Shown: positions 42,558 to 54,204 of the stretch, one piece after another
How positions within the stretch are numbered: the first letter of the stretch is position 1
How the letters are laid out: each line of letters opens with the position of its first letter
Assembly (NCBI RefSeq): GCF_019399895.1
Contig: NC_091872.1
Coordinates: 1,868,395-1,932,394, forward strand
Origin: Cardiocondyla obscurior
Taxonomy: Eukaryota > Arthropoda > Insecta > Hymenoptera > Formicidae
Direction: 5' to 3'
Length of the DNA stretch: 64,000 nt
Program-made: the position numbers and the translations under genes
The notes under the pieces: generated by a model
What the model was told of the DNA's origin: nothing
The model's input: only the letters and a program-made list of their open reading frames with translations
Databases searched by the model: none

Positions 42558-43085
42558 TTAAATTTAATTATTATAGTCTATAAGAACTATTTTTCATTTA
42601 TTGATAATAAACCTATTTTATCTGTATTTCAATTAATGCTACACACACAGGTGAATAAGAGGATGCTTCTAGTTGAATGTTATGGGTCAACGAGTAATAG
42701 TGTTAAGAGTAAGATCTAAGGATGAGTTTCTTTACATAGAAGAAAAATGTGTATTTAAATTGAATTTAAATGATTTTGCAGTATCAATTATAAAAGACTA
42801 ATTTACAGGATTAAAAAAGTTCAAGATCAATTTGGAAAAATCTATATTTAAGATGCAACAAGAAAATGACAAAGCAAAAAAAATCTAATACATTCCAGGG
42901 TCAAAAAGCAAACAGTAGGCTGCAAAGTACAATGAACAAAAGTAATTTTTTAAATTCATAATATTTAATAAACATTCATCTAATAATTTTTATGAAATCT
43001 TCTCTTACTAATATATGTTATGTTTTCTGTTACAGATTAAAAGGCCACAAAATAAAAGACCGCATAAAGTTGATGTGACAAATCT
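42558..43085. other. AT-rich spacer
   Basis: Short frames only. TTTTCTGTTACAG at 43022-43034 is a good acceptor consensus followed by an open stretch into the minisatellite. No family recognised. Confidence 0.35.
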
Positions 43086-43169
43086 TTGGCCTTCTCAGCT
43101 TTCTCTCTCTGCTTTTTCTCTTTTTGTATCCTCTACTTTCTTTGCTCCTTTCGCTTTCTTTCTTTGCTC

Positions 43170-43740
43170 CGTTTTTTCCGCGCTATTCAATCTCTCAGCA
43201 TGCCCTGTTTTCTCCACGTTATCCGTTCTCTCCGCACGGCATGTTTTCTCCGTGCTATCCGTTCTATCCGTACGCTCCGTTCTTTCCGCGCTATCCGTTC
43301 ACTCCGCACGCCCTGTTTTCTCCGTGCTATCCGTTCTCTCCTCACGTTCCGTTCTCTCTACGCTATCCGATTTTTCTGCACGCTCCGTTCTTTCCGCACG
43401 CTCCGTTCTTTTCACGCTGTTCGTTCTCTCCGAACGCCTTGTTTTCTCCGCGTTATCCGTTCTCTTTGAACGCCCTGTTCTCTCCACGCTATCCGATCTT
43501 TCTGCACGCTCCGTTCTTTCCGCACGCTCCGTTCTTTTCACGCTGTTCGTTCTCTTCGAACGCCCTGTTTTCTCCGCGCTATCCGTTCTATCCGTACGCT
43601 CCGCTTTTTTCGCACTATCCGTTCTCTCTGTACGCCCTGTATTCTCCGCGCTATCCGTTCTATCCGTATGCTCCATTCTTTCCGCGTTATCCGTTCTCTC
43701 GGCACGCCCTGTTTTCTCCGCGCTATTCTCCCTGTTTAAT
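43170..43740. repeat. 18-bp-unit minisatellite (CCGTTCTCTCCGC type)
   Basis: Units of the form TATCCGTTCTCTCCGCAC, alternating with GCCCTGTTTTCTCCGYGC and GCTCCGTTCTTTCCGCGC. The unit length is a multiple of three, so several frames stay open and encode repeats such as YPFSPH, ALFSPR or APFFPR. A higher-order period of several units is visible. A separate short block of the same repeat is at 45205-45262. I regard it as satellite DNA, not a gene. Confidence 0.8.
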
Positions 43741-45204
43741 CCGTTGTGCTAAATTCATTTTCTCGTAACAAAAAAAATATATATTTCGTAATCAAAACGT
43801 ATTTTACAAATGGAGAAATTGAACATCGGATGTTACCGACGTCGGGGATAAACCCGCGACTTATACCATAAACGCAACAATAAAAGAAAATTAATTACCA
43901 GTCGAAACCAAAGAAAATATTTACACCGGCTACAATTTAGCACAAAGTAATCGGTTCAAAAACGAAAAGAAAAAAGGTATCAGACCACAGCCGCAGCTGC
44001 CCGACAGGTCACGGTGCGACGCTATACGCAACAATACAATACGTGATGGCTCGCAATGCCTATCACTACGCAAAATACGGACACGAAATTTCTGAGCGCA
44101 AGCTATGGGCGCAAAATACGGAACGCGGAAAAATAAACGGGACGCTAGGAAAAGTAACCGGAACGCAAAAAAAGTAAACGGAACGCAATAAAGTCAACGT
44201 AACGCAAATAACGGAAGCAAGGAAATAAACGTAACGCAAAACAGAACGCAAGAAAATAAACGTAACGCAAAAACGGAACGCAAGAAAGTATGAGCTGTCG
44301 ACATACGGCGATATAAGGGGTACTTCGCGGTACGCTAACGAGAAAGGAACGATTTCGGAATCTTCCGTACACGCACACGGAACGTGTTGCGGCACACGCG
44401 AATTGCCGTTTGAAACCTCCTTTTTACCCCGGGACTCCACGCTACGCGATCGTAAATACTCGCCGCACGCCGTCTTCTCGTGATGGCTGCGACTCGACGT
44501 CCCACGACGTGATGTACACGGCACTCCGCCGATCGTAGATTTTTTCTTCGGTGGCTGAACGCACCAAGAAGTCCGATATGGTCCCACGGCGCGGCGGTAT
44601 CCGTCGTCGCCGTCATCAAACCCGTTCCGACGCTGTGCTCGTGCCGGCAGCCCGTGCCAGTCACGTGATCAACGAGTGGTCAGCAGCTCCTTGCCGCTTT
44701 CCTCAAAATTTCCACGGCCGATACTTGCCAGCCCCTGGTCGGAACCTGTTTGTTAAAATACAAGTACTTTTACGATACCAGGGCGACTCATGGCCCTTTG
44801 CCACGAAACGGGCACTCACGGTACGGCACGTGAAAACCGCGTGTACAGCAGCTCGCTGGCCGCTCTCGCACGTCGTCGTCAGTCCCGCCGGGCGGAAAAT
44901 TAATGCTGAACTCAGCTGGAGAAACCACGTCAGCCTTACCTCGCGGGCGGAACCTCGATGGGAAGTCTTCCCTGTCGGCGGCAGCTTTTGCACCCTCTTC
45001 GTCGTCGTCGGTCCCGTCGGGCGGAATTCGGCACTTCGGTCTCCGTGCGACTGCCACGAGACTCGCAAACGGGCCCGTTACCAGGCCAACCGCGCCAACG
45101 CAATAGCTTATTACGGTGTCGGTACCGCCAAATTTTCGCGAGTCGGTACATAATGAGGTCAGTAATCCGACACCGAGACCGCGAGATAATGCAGTTTTAC
45201 GTTA
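43741..45204. other. GC-mixed insert between two minisatellite blocks
   Basis: The same 18-bp repeat occurs on both sides. The ends read CTCGTAACAAAAA (43765) and TTTTACGTTACACC (45197), which could be TGTAACG...GTTACGA retroelement ends on the minus strand. The middle holds GGAACGCAA-type repeats and GC-rich sequence with frames on both strands but no family I recognise. Confidence 0.35.
44100..44292. repeat. Short tandem repeat of GTAAACGTAACGCAA type
   Basis: Imperfect units around AAATAAACGTAACGCAAAAACGG repeat about ten times. Confidence 0.7.
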
Positions 45205-45262
45205 CACCGCTCTTTCCGAACGCCCTGTTTTCTCCGCGCTATCCGTTCTAACCGTACGCTAC
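45205..45262. repeat. Detached block of the 18-bp minisatellite
   Basis: CTTTCCGAACGCCCTGTTTTCTCCGCGCTATCCGTTCT-like units identical in type to 43170-43740. Confidence 0.7.
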
Positions 45263-45312
45263 GCTTTTTCCGTACCAATTACCGACCCTAGAATAGCCTC
45301 TCCGTGGAGGTT

Positions 45313-45475
45313 CTTGATTCTAGTTTTTAGGCTTTCGCGGCCATTGACTTCTGTAGCAATGGAGGTTTCCGGATAAGAGCCGCGTTGAGAGACAGCGTTG
45401 TGCCCACGTTTTGCAAACATTGCAGTTTGCATCATCAGGGCAGAAGCCCCGATACTGAGCTTGCTTGTGGTTTGG
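45313..45475. repeat. Left terminal inverted repeat
   Basis: Complementary to about 47754-47918, including CGGCCATTGACTTCTGTAGC and GGTTTCCGGATAAGAGCCGC. Confidence 0.75.
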
Positions 45476-45488
45476 TGGTCCTTATATA

Positions 45489-45655
45489 CCTCTTATTTTT
45501 TTTTTCCTTGTTGTGATTAGGGAGGGGGGAGGAGCAGTGTTTATTGACCAATCGTATTTTTTAATTAACCAGCTGATTAATTAAACAATACGATTGGTCA
45601 ATAAACATTGCTCCTCTCTCTCTCCCCAATCACAACGAGGAAAAGGGAAAATAAG
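45489..45655. repeat. Long hairpin
   Basis: CTTATTTT...TCCTTGTTGTGATTAGGG pairs with CCCAATCACAACGAGGA...AAAATAAG around an AACCAGCTGATT centre near 45570. Confidence 0.8.
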
Positions 45656-45658
45656 AGG

Positions 45659-46938
45659 TTGGGTTGGCAAATAAGTTCGTTCGGTTTTTATTTCGGTGCA
45701 ACTTCATTTTAATTCACTTTTTTTTTTTTCGACGTTATCGCGCAACTTCAGGGTGCTTGTGCAAGTACATGGTTTACATAACCTTCTTGAAAAGCGTCGT
45801 TTGTCTAACGTTAATATTGTGTGTGCCACAAATTATTAAACATGGCGGATAATAACATTCATTTTCGGCATATTTTGCTGTATTATTTTAAAAAAGGCAA
45901 ACGAGCTGCAGAGGCTCATAAAAAGATATGCCGTGTGTATGGAGAAAGTTGTTTGACAGAACGAGTGTGTCAGAAGTGGTTCGCCAAGTTCCGTTCTGGA
46001 AATTTTGATATCAACGATGCGCCCCGCTCCCGTCGCCCGACTGAGATTGAATCAAAATCTGTAAAGGATATTGTGGATCAAAATCCATCTCAGTAGGTTC
46101 GAGAAATTGCGACAACACTTAATATATCCCACACAAGTGTTGAAAACCATTTGCGTCAACTGGGATACATTTCTCGGCTCAATATGTGGGTGCCGCATCA
46201 GTTAACGGAAGCCAGTTTGACCGCTCGCATATCAATCTGTGATTTGCTCCGAAAGCGTCAGGAAAACGATCCATTTTTAAAACGGTTGATAACGGAAGAT
46301 GAAAAATGGGTTGTATACGAAAACGTTACGCGGAAAAGATCATGGGGGCATAACACAGAGCCACCACAAACCACTTCGAAGAGAGGATTGCATTCAAAAA
46401 AGATTATGCTTTCTGTATAGTGGGATTTCAAAGGCATCTATTTCAAACTGTTACCATCGACCCAAACAATTAATTCAACAACGTATTGTTCGTAATTGAC
46501 TAAATTGGACCAAGCACTTAAAGAAAAACGTCCAGAATTAGTCAACCGAAAAGGTGTTGTCTTCCACCACGATAACGCCAGACCTCATATATCTTTGATA
46601 ACGCGGAATAAACTACTGAGCCTTGGCTGGGATGTTCTGCCTCATCCTGCATATTCACCGGATCTAGCTCCTTCTGACTACCACCTATTCCGGTCGTTGC
46701 AGAACTCTCTCAACGGGAAAAATTTTAAAAATGAAGAGGATGTGAAAAAACACTTGAATTGGTTTTTTGCCGATAAACCTCAAACGTTTTATGAAAACGG
46801 AATAATGAAATTGACAAAAAGATGGCAAGAAGTGATCAACAAAAATGGGCAATACATAATAGACTAAGAGTAAGTTTGAAAAAAAAAAAAATTATTTTAT
46901 TTTGCGTTAAATAACCGAACAAACTTATTTGCCAACCA
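45659..46938 (+). mobile_element. Mariner element (decayed)
   Basis: About 28 bp imperfect inverted ends: TTGGGTTGGCAAATAAGTTCG at the left and the complement of TGGTTGGCAAATAAGTTTG at the right. They enclose a transposase remnant. The TA target duplication is not clearly preserved. Confidence 0.85.
45842..46867 (+). pseudogene. Mariner transposase, two stops and a frameshift
   Basis: ATG at 45842. N-terminal helix-turn-helix region has FRHILLYYFKKGKRAAEAHK and VCQKWFAKFRSGNFD. The catalytic part keeps ITEDEKWVVYEN, FHHDNARPHIS and YSPDLAPSDYHLFRSL (mariner D,D34D pattern). TAG codons at 46094-46096 and 46418-46420 and a frame change near 46495 make it inactive. Overall length is normal. Confidence 0.88.
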
Positions 46939-47753
46939 ACAATATAAAGATCACCAAACCACAGTATACTAAAAGACAGTAGGGACAGTAAGCGAAAATT
47001 TGTCAGCCGCGCAGTTTTGCTCGCGCATCTACGAGCGGCCATGTTTTTGGGCGCACCAATAGCGTTGACTGTAAATTAATTTGAAATTGCTTTAATTTCA
47101 ATATAGTTTAATAACGTATTTGTTATGTTTTAAAGGGTTTAATAACTTTAAACTCATAATGAAACAAAAGAAAAGGAATATATTTATTTAATAAAGGCAG
47201 TTGACATAAGATGTAACTGTGAGGCAGACTAAGATTCTAGTAATTGATGGTCCCTAAAGCTCGGTGTATATACACGATGCAAGAAATTGAACAAAATTTT
47301 AGCACCAAGCTACACACTAGCTTAAAAAGTAGTGTACATACACTAGCTTTGTAAGCTAGTATTGGGCTTAGTGCTGTAACTTTGTTTAATTTCTTACAAC
47401 GTGTACACTCGTGGTCAGAATGATTGCAACACATAAAGTTGCAACATAATTTTTAGAAACAGAAAATGCGAACCGCTACATTCGTTTATGCGCAATATAA
47501 TTGTAAACAAACCCACCCCTCCAATGTGCAACATGCAAAATTAAAAAATAACATTGTTTAATTTTTCGGGGCCCACGTACTATTTATACAGCATTTTCTG
47601 TCTAAAGACTTCAATTTCTCGAGGCCCACAAAATTATTCATACGGCATTCGCCGCCCAAAAACATGGCGCCGAGTCATGTGACCAGAAATATTTGGCTGA
47701 AAAAGATTAAAGGTACCGACGCTCACTGTCCCTACTGTCTCTTAGTATACTGT
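46939..47753. repeat. Interior of the TIR element with a second hairpin
   Basis: AT-rich, no gene. CGGTGTATATACACGATGCAAG...GCTAGCTT (47262-47320) is inverted against AAGCTAG...CTTACAACGTGTACACTCG (47352-47412), forming a hairpin. CACAGTATACTAAAAGACAG at 46960 is inverted near 47735. Confidence 0.55.
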
Positions 47754-47929
47754 GACCAAACCATGAGCAAGCTCAGTATCAGAGCTTTTGCCCTGATGAT
47801 GCAAACTGCAATGTTTGCAAAACGTCGGCACAACGCTGTCTCTCAACGCGGCTCTTATCCGGAAACCTCCATTGCTACAGAAGTCAATGGCCGCGAAAGC
47901 CTAAAAACTAGAATCAACAATAATATATG

Positions 47930-48456
47930 TTAGTAGCTATGTAATTTATGCAACTCTCTCTGACGCTGTGACCACCAATTGTACAGTTTAAATACATTTT
48001 GCATCACACAATGTGTAACATGATGATTGCAACGTACTGTGTTAATACTATCTAAAACGGTTAAAGATTCGATGTCATCGTAATCAGCGTCTATGGTTTC
48101 AATGGTGTAGTTTCCGTCAAAATCAGAGTCGAGCAGATCCATTAACCATCCACGTTTTTCATGTCCTTTGACGTATATCTGACGTGATAACGCATTACAG
48201 CTATCATTGTCATCGTTCCACGTATCAGTTATGGCTGTTGTAATCAGAGTCTTCGCAAGGTGATATGGGACGATTCCATCCTTCCAAGACAACTCATGAT
48301 GATTTTTTATTAGCCACAAAATGCATGATTTATCAGATTTCGTGAGAAGCTTCTACGGTATATAAGAGTAGCTCTTCTTAGCACAGCTACTTCTTTCACA
48401 ACAAATTTCTGTTCAACATGGAATCCTTGCAGATCAACAAACGTTGGTACAATCAT
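47930..48456 (-). pseudogene. VDLQG protein, Polinton 2
   Basis: Homolog of 13098-13655: the start at 48456 gives TFVDLQGFHVEQKFVVKEVAVL. A frameshift near 48350 leads into WLIKNHHELSWKDGIVPYHLAK, then YVKGHEKRGWL, DADYDDIESL and CNHHVTHCVMQNVFKLYNWW. Its conservation supports the reality of the gene in copy 1. Confidence 0.75.
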
Positions 48457-48586
48457 GATGAACGTGAGCTTGAAACGTGTATAAACGTGAACGGGAGACG
48501 CGTATGAACGTGAGCGGGAATTGTGTATGAATGATACTGATGAAATTCTCGCTCTTTATACCACAATAGCTGCTGACTGATACATT

Positions 48587-51066
48587 TTACATGATCTTGC
48601 GCACAACGTTGGACAAAGGGCAATATTCGACAACACAATCATGTAAAATGAGACAGTATGCAGTAGTATTCGCAGGCACATTTTCTTTACACTCAAATTC
48701 TAGTCGCACGTCCACAGTGGCACTTTTTATTGATTCATTTTGTCGAGAGCAATTAATAACGACAAATGGTCCATAATATAGAAATGTTGTTACACTACAA
48801 AATGCCTCATAACAATTGCAACCATAATAAGCTTTGCAAAAACGTGTATACATATAAAAAATTGCATATCTGTTTTTGTTAAAATCTAAGTTCAAGTCAT
48901 CATATGGATAAAATTTAGAGTTGAGATACAGTTTCATGTTCGTTAGCGTACAGTCATCGAAGATTGTAGAAATTAAAGAATGTAGTTTCCTTATACTACC
49001 GACATATATATTATTATGTATCTCTAAGATAAAAGGATGCAAGGGGAGATAAGAATATTCTTCCTATGCGCTTTATGCGGTCTTTCGCTCGGCAGGACCG
49101 TCAGTCTGCCTCGAGCCTTTATACTATTAACACTCTCTTTATATATATTCAAATATATTATATTAATCACACTGCGTAAATTCATTATTTGAACATTTAT
49201 TATATTCCAACACAAAGATAGATGATCCTTTTGACATAACATTCTTGCGACCAGTCTGCAAAACAAAGATAACATATCGAGGCTTCTCAAGTTGCGTTGC
49301 AGCTTTGACTGCCCATGAATGTTATGTTGTACTCTGCAAAAGAGGATATTCATACAAGTCCCACGAGCAGAAACTCATACTTAAATATTGTTCACGGTCC
49401 AAAGCTCGCAGTAACGATAGTTTATTGACATCATTTAATGTAACATGAGGCATCCGCCACTGTACTTTATGTAACTCAATTACAGGCTCAAGCTCAGAAT
49501 TTCCTTTTATTGAATTATTGTCATTGCAGGCACGTATCAAAATTAATTCATGGCGAGCGTTGATAACTACACGTTGTAACGATGCACCCCGACGGTGTAT
49601 CATTCCCGGCCGACGACCCGCCGTTGCCGCCGAACCAACCAGCCGTCCGGTGAAGATCTTAGGGCGCGGGGCGCCCTAACACGCGTGGAAATAAGCGAAC
49701 GAACCCGAGGGAGCCAACGGCACCGCGGCTCCTCGTTTCGGATCACGCCGCGACGAATACCTAGCGCCGCGAGCGATAAGCACCCTAGCGCGAACCCCCG
49801 GCGTCTACCCTTTTTACGTATAAAAAGGTGACGTCGGAGCTGTAAAAGACCGTTCCTATCCGTTCGCTTCCGAGCCAACACCGACTCCGACTCCGAGCAA
49901 TAATCGTCACGGGGTAGAGCGAGCTCTGCCTCGACCAGGCACTCCTGGTGCTCACTCCAGTCCGTACCGTAACTACGTACTCTCCAGGCTCGAGATCGCT
50001 CTGCTTTCACCGAGTACTCTCGGTCCCGGGAGCAGTCGTAGTATCGTGCGGCATCCTCACGCTACTTTCGCGCCGTCGAGAACACCGGGGTAGAGATATC
50101 TCTGCCTCGACCGAGTTATCTCGGTTGATCGACGCTTTACAGGCGCTACCCTCCTATCTTTCTCTCGTTATCGCGCGTTCGCGTTTACGGAAATCTTCCG
50201 CGTCCGTCAAATAATTGTTCCGCAACGCCGCTTTAAATTTCGGGTAACGATCTGCGTATCAACACTGCGCTTCGTCTCGCTCCTGCCGCTCGCGCCGACG
50301 ACGCTCTCACTCGGCGGGGTGAACGACCGACAGCTCAGCGCCGTGTAAATAATAAATGTAAACGCGGTTTCGTCAAACGCGTCGAGCGAACCTTGGCAAT
50401 AGTAATCAAATGATCACAGCGTAATATTTATCACATTTGTACATTTTTCGATACTTATAATAAACCTAATTTAAGTATTTAATTCAATCTCGAGTGCTTC
50501 TAGCGACTCTACCCACCGAATCCTGGGATCCCGACGAGCGCTCCGGGGCCAGCTCGCTAGAGCGATATTCGGTTTCCGCGACAAAATGGGTCGTTTCAAC
50601 GTTTATAATCTTCACAGAAGCCCAATAATGTGCGAAGGGGCACGCAAAAATTAAAGAATTCGGATTTAGGTGTTGGACCATCCCATTTAGCATTTTGCAT
50701 CAGCATAGCACTATCAGACGTGAGTGATACATAATTCTTCAAAGAGCTTATAATTCCAACATTTCTGTTGCGGTCAATTTCAACACCATTAAATTCGTAA
50801 CGAAGTTCATCGAACATAAACGCCACACAATTATTTCCAAGTGTAGCCGTAAATGTGTCATTAGGTTTTTTTATCTGCAATTGTCCTTCAACGTAAATAT
50901 AGCTCTCACATGGCAATTTGTATAAATCTTGATGTTGTATAGGTATTCTTATCTCATCACTATATCCAAACGTAGTGTTAGCGCATGGATTGTATGTATG
51001 AGTTTCAATTTTTACAATACTACTGTCGAAGATTAGCGCACCTTCAATGGTAAATATTTCAGCCAT
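48587..51066 (-). pseudogene. Major capsid protein, Polinton 2 (split)
   Basis: Start MAEIFTIEGALIFD at 51066. The N-terminal part runs to 50599 (LLGFCEDYKR). The solo LTR follows, then 49322-49575 (VVINARHELILIRACND). Then comes a segment of about 250 bp of foreign-looking sequence near 48965-49230, and a C-terminal part 48587-49042 (LNSKFYPYDDLNLDF, INCSRQNESIKSATV). In-frame CGCAAGAATGTTATG near 49239-49253 marks the site of the A-run break in copy 1. Confidence 0.85.
49576..50598 (+). mobile_element. Solo LTR (1,023 bp) in the capsid gene
   Basis: TGTAACGATG...GTCGTTTCA with the 4-bp duplication ACGT at 49572-49575 and 50599-50602; the capsid frame is continuous across it. Orientation plus is suggested by GTATAAAAAGG (49819) and AATAAAC near 50460. 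GC-rich, unlike its host gene. No internal retroelement genes remain. Confidence 0.9.
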
Positions 51067-51067
51067 T

Positions 51068-51211
51068 TTAAACGTTGCGTACAAGAAAACCTAATGATTA
51101 AAAAAATTCAAGGTTCGATGCTGTAAGTTTCTGTTTTGGTAAATGAGTACCTCTGTTGTAAACTATATTACTAGGCTGCTTCACTCGCGGAGTTTCATAC
51201 AAAACGAACAT
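51068..51211 (-). pseudogene. Micro-ORF, Polinton 2
   Basis: Between penton and capsid, as in copy 1. Reads MFVLYETPRVKQPSN... KLTASNLEFF, TAA, SLGFLVRNV. One nonsense codon interrupts it. Confidence 0.65.
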
Positions 51212-51813
51212 TACTGGCTACACTCGTTTTCGCACATGTAGTCTCACAGTAATTTCTTCACCACAAATATCCAGCAAGTATCCGTATTGATCCACAATGC
51301 GAGTTGTCAAGTCCGTAATGCTTCGTACGACGATCGGAAGGTAAATGATATGTGTTGGTGTTTCCAATATCTTATATCCTGGTGGAACGTTGGGTGAAAA
51401 TTCATGAATTGCGTGTACACGTGTGGCGTTGCTATACGCATCTCCAGTCACATTACATTCTATGCGAATAATGTTAGTATTGATGATATTTATTGGAGCA
51501 TCGGACTCATGCCAACGATGAGGTTCGAGTATACGATTAGATGAGAATTTTAGCAATGAACCAATAGTGTGAGATTTAGTGAAATTTAGTCGATATGCAC
51601 ACTTGATTTCATTCTTCAACGTATTGTTATTAGCTCGAATTAATAATGAGTTATCATTATTATCATCAGTGTTGCGTGTTATAGTTTTTTTCACAGCATC
51701 AACGGAACGATGTTGTTTGAGTGTCCGCTGTAAATATGTAGCAATCTCATGCAGCTCGTACGACTCGTCAGGAATAATTATTTCCGTGTCATTATCAGTA
51801 AAATAAAACTTAT

Positions 51814-52114
51814 TGTTACGCCGGGAACGGGGTTAGCGAACGTCTTCGCGTTCACGCTACACACTCACTCTTCTCACTCTCTCACTCGCGGCACTCGGGT
51901 TCCGCGAAAGAAAAGAGACGTTTTAGAAAAGTAAAACGATAACGATTTAATACGAGCATTAACAAGAAATACAGAGTGACATCCACACCGAACAAAGTCA
52001 CGGGCAGAACTGTCAATTATCATAAATCAATAATCTTCGTTCCCCTGGCAACGGGGAACCGAAATCTCGGAGCGAGCCGGCAGCATCATGTTGCTCCATG
52101 TACCGGGCGTAACA
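51814..52114 (-). repeat. Gypsy 3' LTR
   Basis: 301 bp direct copy of 59657-59957. The minus strand has GGAGGAGCGGGGGGGCAG beside it, a polypurine tract. Confidence 0.9.
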
Positions 52115-52885
52115 CTGCCCCCCCGCTCCTCCAGATTGTGGCCCGACAATCAGGGGGCTTCTGTGGCTTTCCTGTTCTATTTTGGACTCCTGTCCAAGTT
52201 TCCGAACACCACGAAATGATGCGAAAGATCCTCCCTCAGCGCGAAGATGCTCCCGTCCTTTTCTGAGAAGAGTGGCCAATTCCTCCCCGAAAACCCGGAA
52301 CCCTCCTCTCGCTTCAGGTATTTTTCCATCTTCTTCTTCGAAGTCCTTACCTTTCAGCTCGCTCCCGCTGCTCCTCTTCACGAAATTAAAATCTTCAAAC
52401 AAGGGGGGGGGGCATAACTTTCTGTGGACCCTCCGACTCAAGGTCTCCCCAAGTTTCTGTTTTGGCATTAGCCCTTCGTCCCATGAAAAACCACAGATCA
52501 AAAACCATGGGAAGAACAGTCTTCTTAAACGGAAAGTCTTCCTTCATCTCGAAATGGGGCGGAACGCGTCTATCCTGAAGAAAATTCTCCTTTCTCCCCG
52601 TCTAGTTAAACTCCTCCTCAAAAGAGAAAAAGAAGAAAAGCAGTATCTAAAAATCAATTTACCCTAAAAAATACAAACATTGCTCTCAAAACCTATTTAA
52701 TTTTTCCTTTCAAAATACGGAGCCAGCCTATCCGCATGAACGACTTTTTTCCTATACTTAAGCGACTTCTGAATACAGAATACCACCTCCCCTAACTTCT
52801 TCAAAATCAAATAAGGTCCTTCCCAATTACTTTGTAATTTAGGAGCCTTACCTCTAACTCTACAAGGATTAAAAAACCAAACCTT
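52115..52885. other. Gypsy 3' internal noncoding region
   Basis: Between the polypurine tract and the integrase stop. A frame with charged repeats on the minus strand (52013-52501) shows no known domain. AT-rich towards 52700. Confidence 0.45.
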
Positions 52886-54031
52886 TTATACCTCTCGGAA
52901 TAAAATATCCCTAACATTCCTGTCATAAAATGCCTTTACACGAGAGGACTTAACCGTCATTTTCTTTCTGACTTGAGAATGGATTTCATCAAGCCTTTGT
53001 CTTAAACCTCTAACAAACTCTCCTCGAGAAGCTGAAAACTGAGAAGATTGAGGAGGCATTCCCCGCGTTAAATCTAACGGTAACCTTAAATCCCTGCCAA
53101 AACAAAGCTCCGCCGGACAAACCTCCGTAACCTCATGCTTCGTAGACCTATAAGCTAACAGAAACATTGAAATCCAACGATCCCAATCATTTTGATTTTC
53201 TGAAACAAATTTTGAAAGATATTCCAAAACTGTACAATGCTGACGCTCCACCTGCCCATCCGATTGTGGATGTAGAGCAGTAGTCCTAGTTTTCCTAACT
53301 CCTAAACGATTCAACAACTCTTTCATAAGACCGGACTCAGAATTTTGTCCCTGATCCGTATGTATTTCCTCAGGAACTCCAAATCTCGAAATAATTTCTC
53401 TAACAAAAACCTCAACTACCGTTTTTGCCCTAATATTCTTTACCGGAAATGCTTCCACCCATTTAGAAAAACAATCAACAATTACCAAAAGAAACCTATT
53501 TCCAGAAGAAGATATAGAAAAAGGACCAAGAACATACATCTGTAATCTCTGAAACGGAGATCCAACATTGTAAATTTGCAAAGGAAGTTTTCCTTTGCCG
53601 GAAGGTCCCTTCTTTGAACAACAAACCAAACACGAACGACACCAATCTTCTACATCTTGTTTACAAGAAACCCAATCAAAACGCTTTCGAATTCTATTTA
53701 AAGTCTTGTTGATCCCGAAGTGCCCAACCGAAGGAGAATCATGGGCATCAGTCAGAACCTCTTCAACCCGTTTACGAGGAACCACTAACTGAAACAGCAC
53801 CTTCCTCAAATTCGGAGCTATCCACTTCTTATAAAGAACTCCGTTCTCTAAAACAAGAGAATCCCAATATGAATTAAAAACTTTTCCCGTTGTATCTAAA
53901 GAAGAAAATCTCGAACGGAAAAGACGTTCCCTAGACTCCTTCGCCTGTATTAAAACATTCAGACTCGGATCTTCCCGCTGATCCTTTTTCCAAAGATCTA
54001 ATTCTTCTACTTGGAAGACTATTCGAGCCAC
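52886..54031 (-). CDS. pol: Gypsy integrase
   Basis: HHCC zinc region (VGHFGINKTLNRIRKRFDW, CRSCLVCC) is followed by a DDE core: VIVDCFSKWVEAF, IHTDQGQNSES and HPQSDGQVERQHC. In the expected LGPF position the core reads YVLGPFS. The C-terminal region follows but the frame ends shortly after VKAFYDRNVRDI. Intact over the catalytic core. Confidence 0.88.
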   Translation of the reverse strand: MARIVFQVEELDLWKKDQREDPSLNVLIQAKESRERLFRSRFSSLDTTGKVFNSYWDSLVLENGVLYKKWIAPNLRKVLFQLVVPRKRVEEVLTDAHDSPSVGHFGINKTLNRIRKRFDWVSCKQDVEDWCRSCLVCCSKKGPSGKGKLPLQIYNVGSPFQRLQMYVLGPFSISSSGNRFLLVIVDCFSKWVEAFPVKNIRAKTVVEVFVREIISRFGVPEEIHTDQGQNSESGLMKELLNRLGVRKTRTTALHPQSDGQVERQHCTVLEYLSKFVSENQNDWDRWISMFLLAYRSTKHEVTEVCPAELCFGRDLRLPLDLTRGMPPQSSQFSASRGEFVRGLRQRLDEIHSQVRKKMTVKSSRVKAFYDRNVRDILFREV

Positions 54032-54204
54032 AGTCTCACCTCCCTCGGAAAGACTTTTTTGCTCAACCTTAAAACAATACCGACAGTTTTCCGCTTCACA
54101 AAGCCGTCTCGATAAACCATCAGCATTCCCGTGAGAAGTCCACTTTTTGTAAGCAATTTCGAACTGAAATTGTTGTAACTTTCTACCCAGCGAGCTAACT
54201 GACC

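Larger units (their letters stand above)
45313..47918. mobile_element. Element with long terminal inverted repeats, containing mariner
   Basis: Left end TTGATTCTAGTTTTTAGGCT (45313) is the complement of the right end at 47918, and similarity continues for about 165 bp (to GGTTTGGT near 45475 and 47754). No own transposase is seen. Inside are a hairpin (45489-45655), a mariner (45659-46938) and another hairpin (47268-47415). It abuts the decayed Polinton 2. Confidence 0.65.

Noticed and set aside
43015..43768. Long frames (200-245 residues) of Ser/Phe/Pro repeats
   Set aside because: They are translations of an 18-bp minisatellite, open in several frames on both strands, so not evidence for a gene.
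44551..45153. Overlapping 90-200 residue frames on both strands in GC-rich DNA
   Set aside because: Mutually shadowing frames in a GC-rich, CpG-rich segment without any recognisable domain.
52013..52501. Minus-strand 162-residue frame at the gypsy 3' end as a possible env
   Set aside because: No signal peptide, membrane segment or cysteine pattern; it overlaps the LTR and lies where noncoding sequence is expected.
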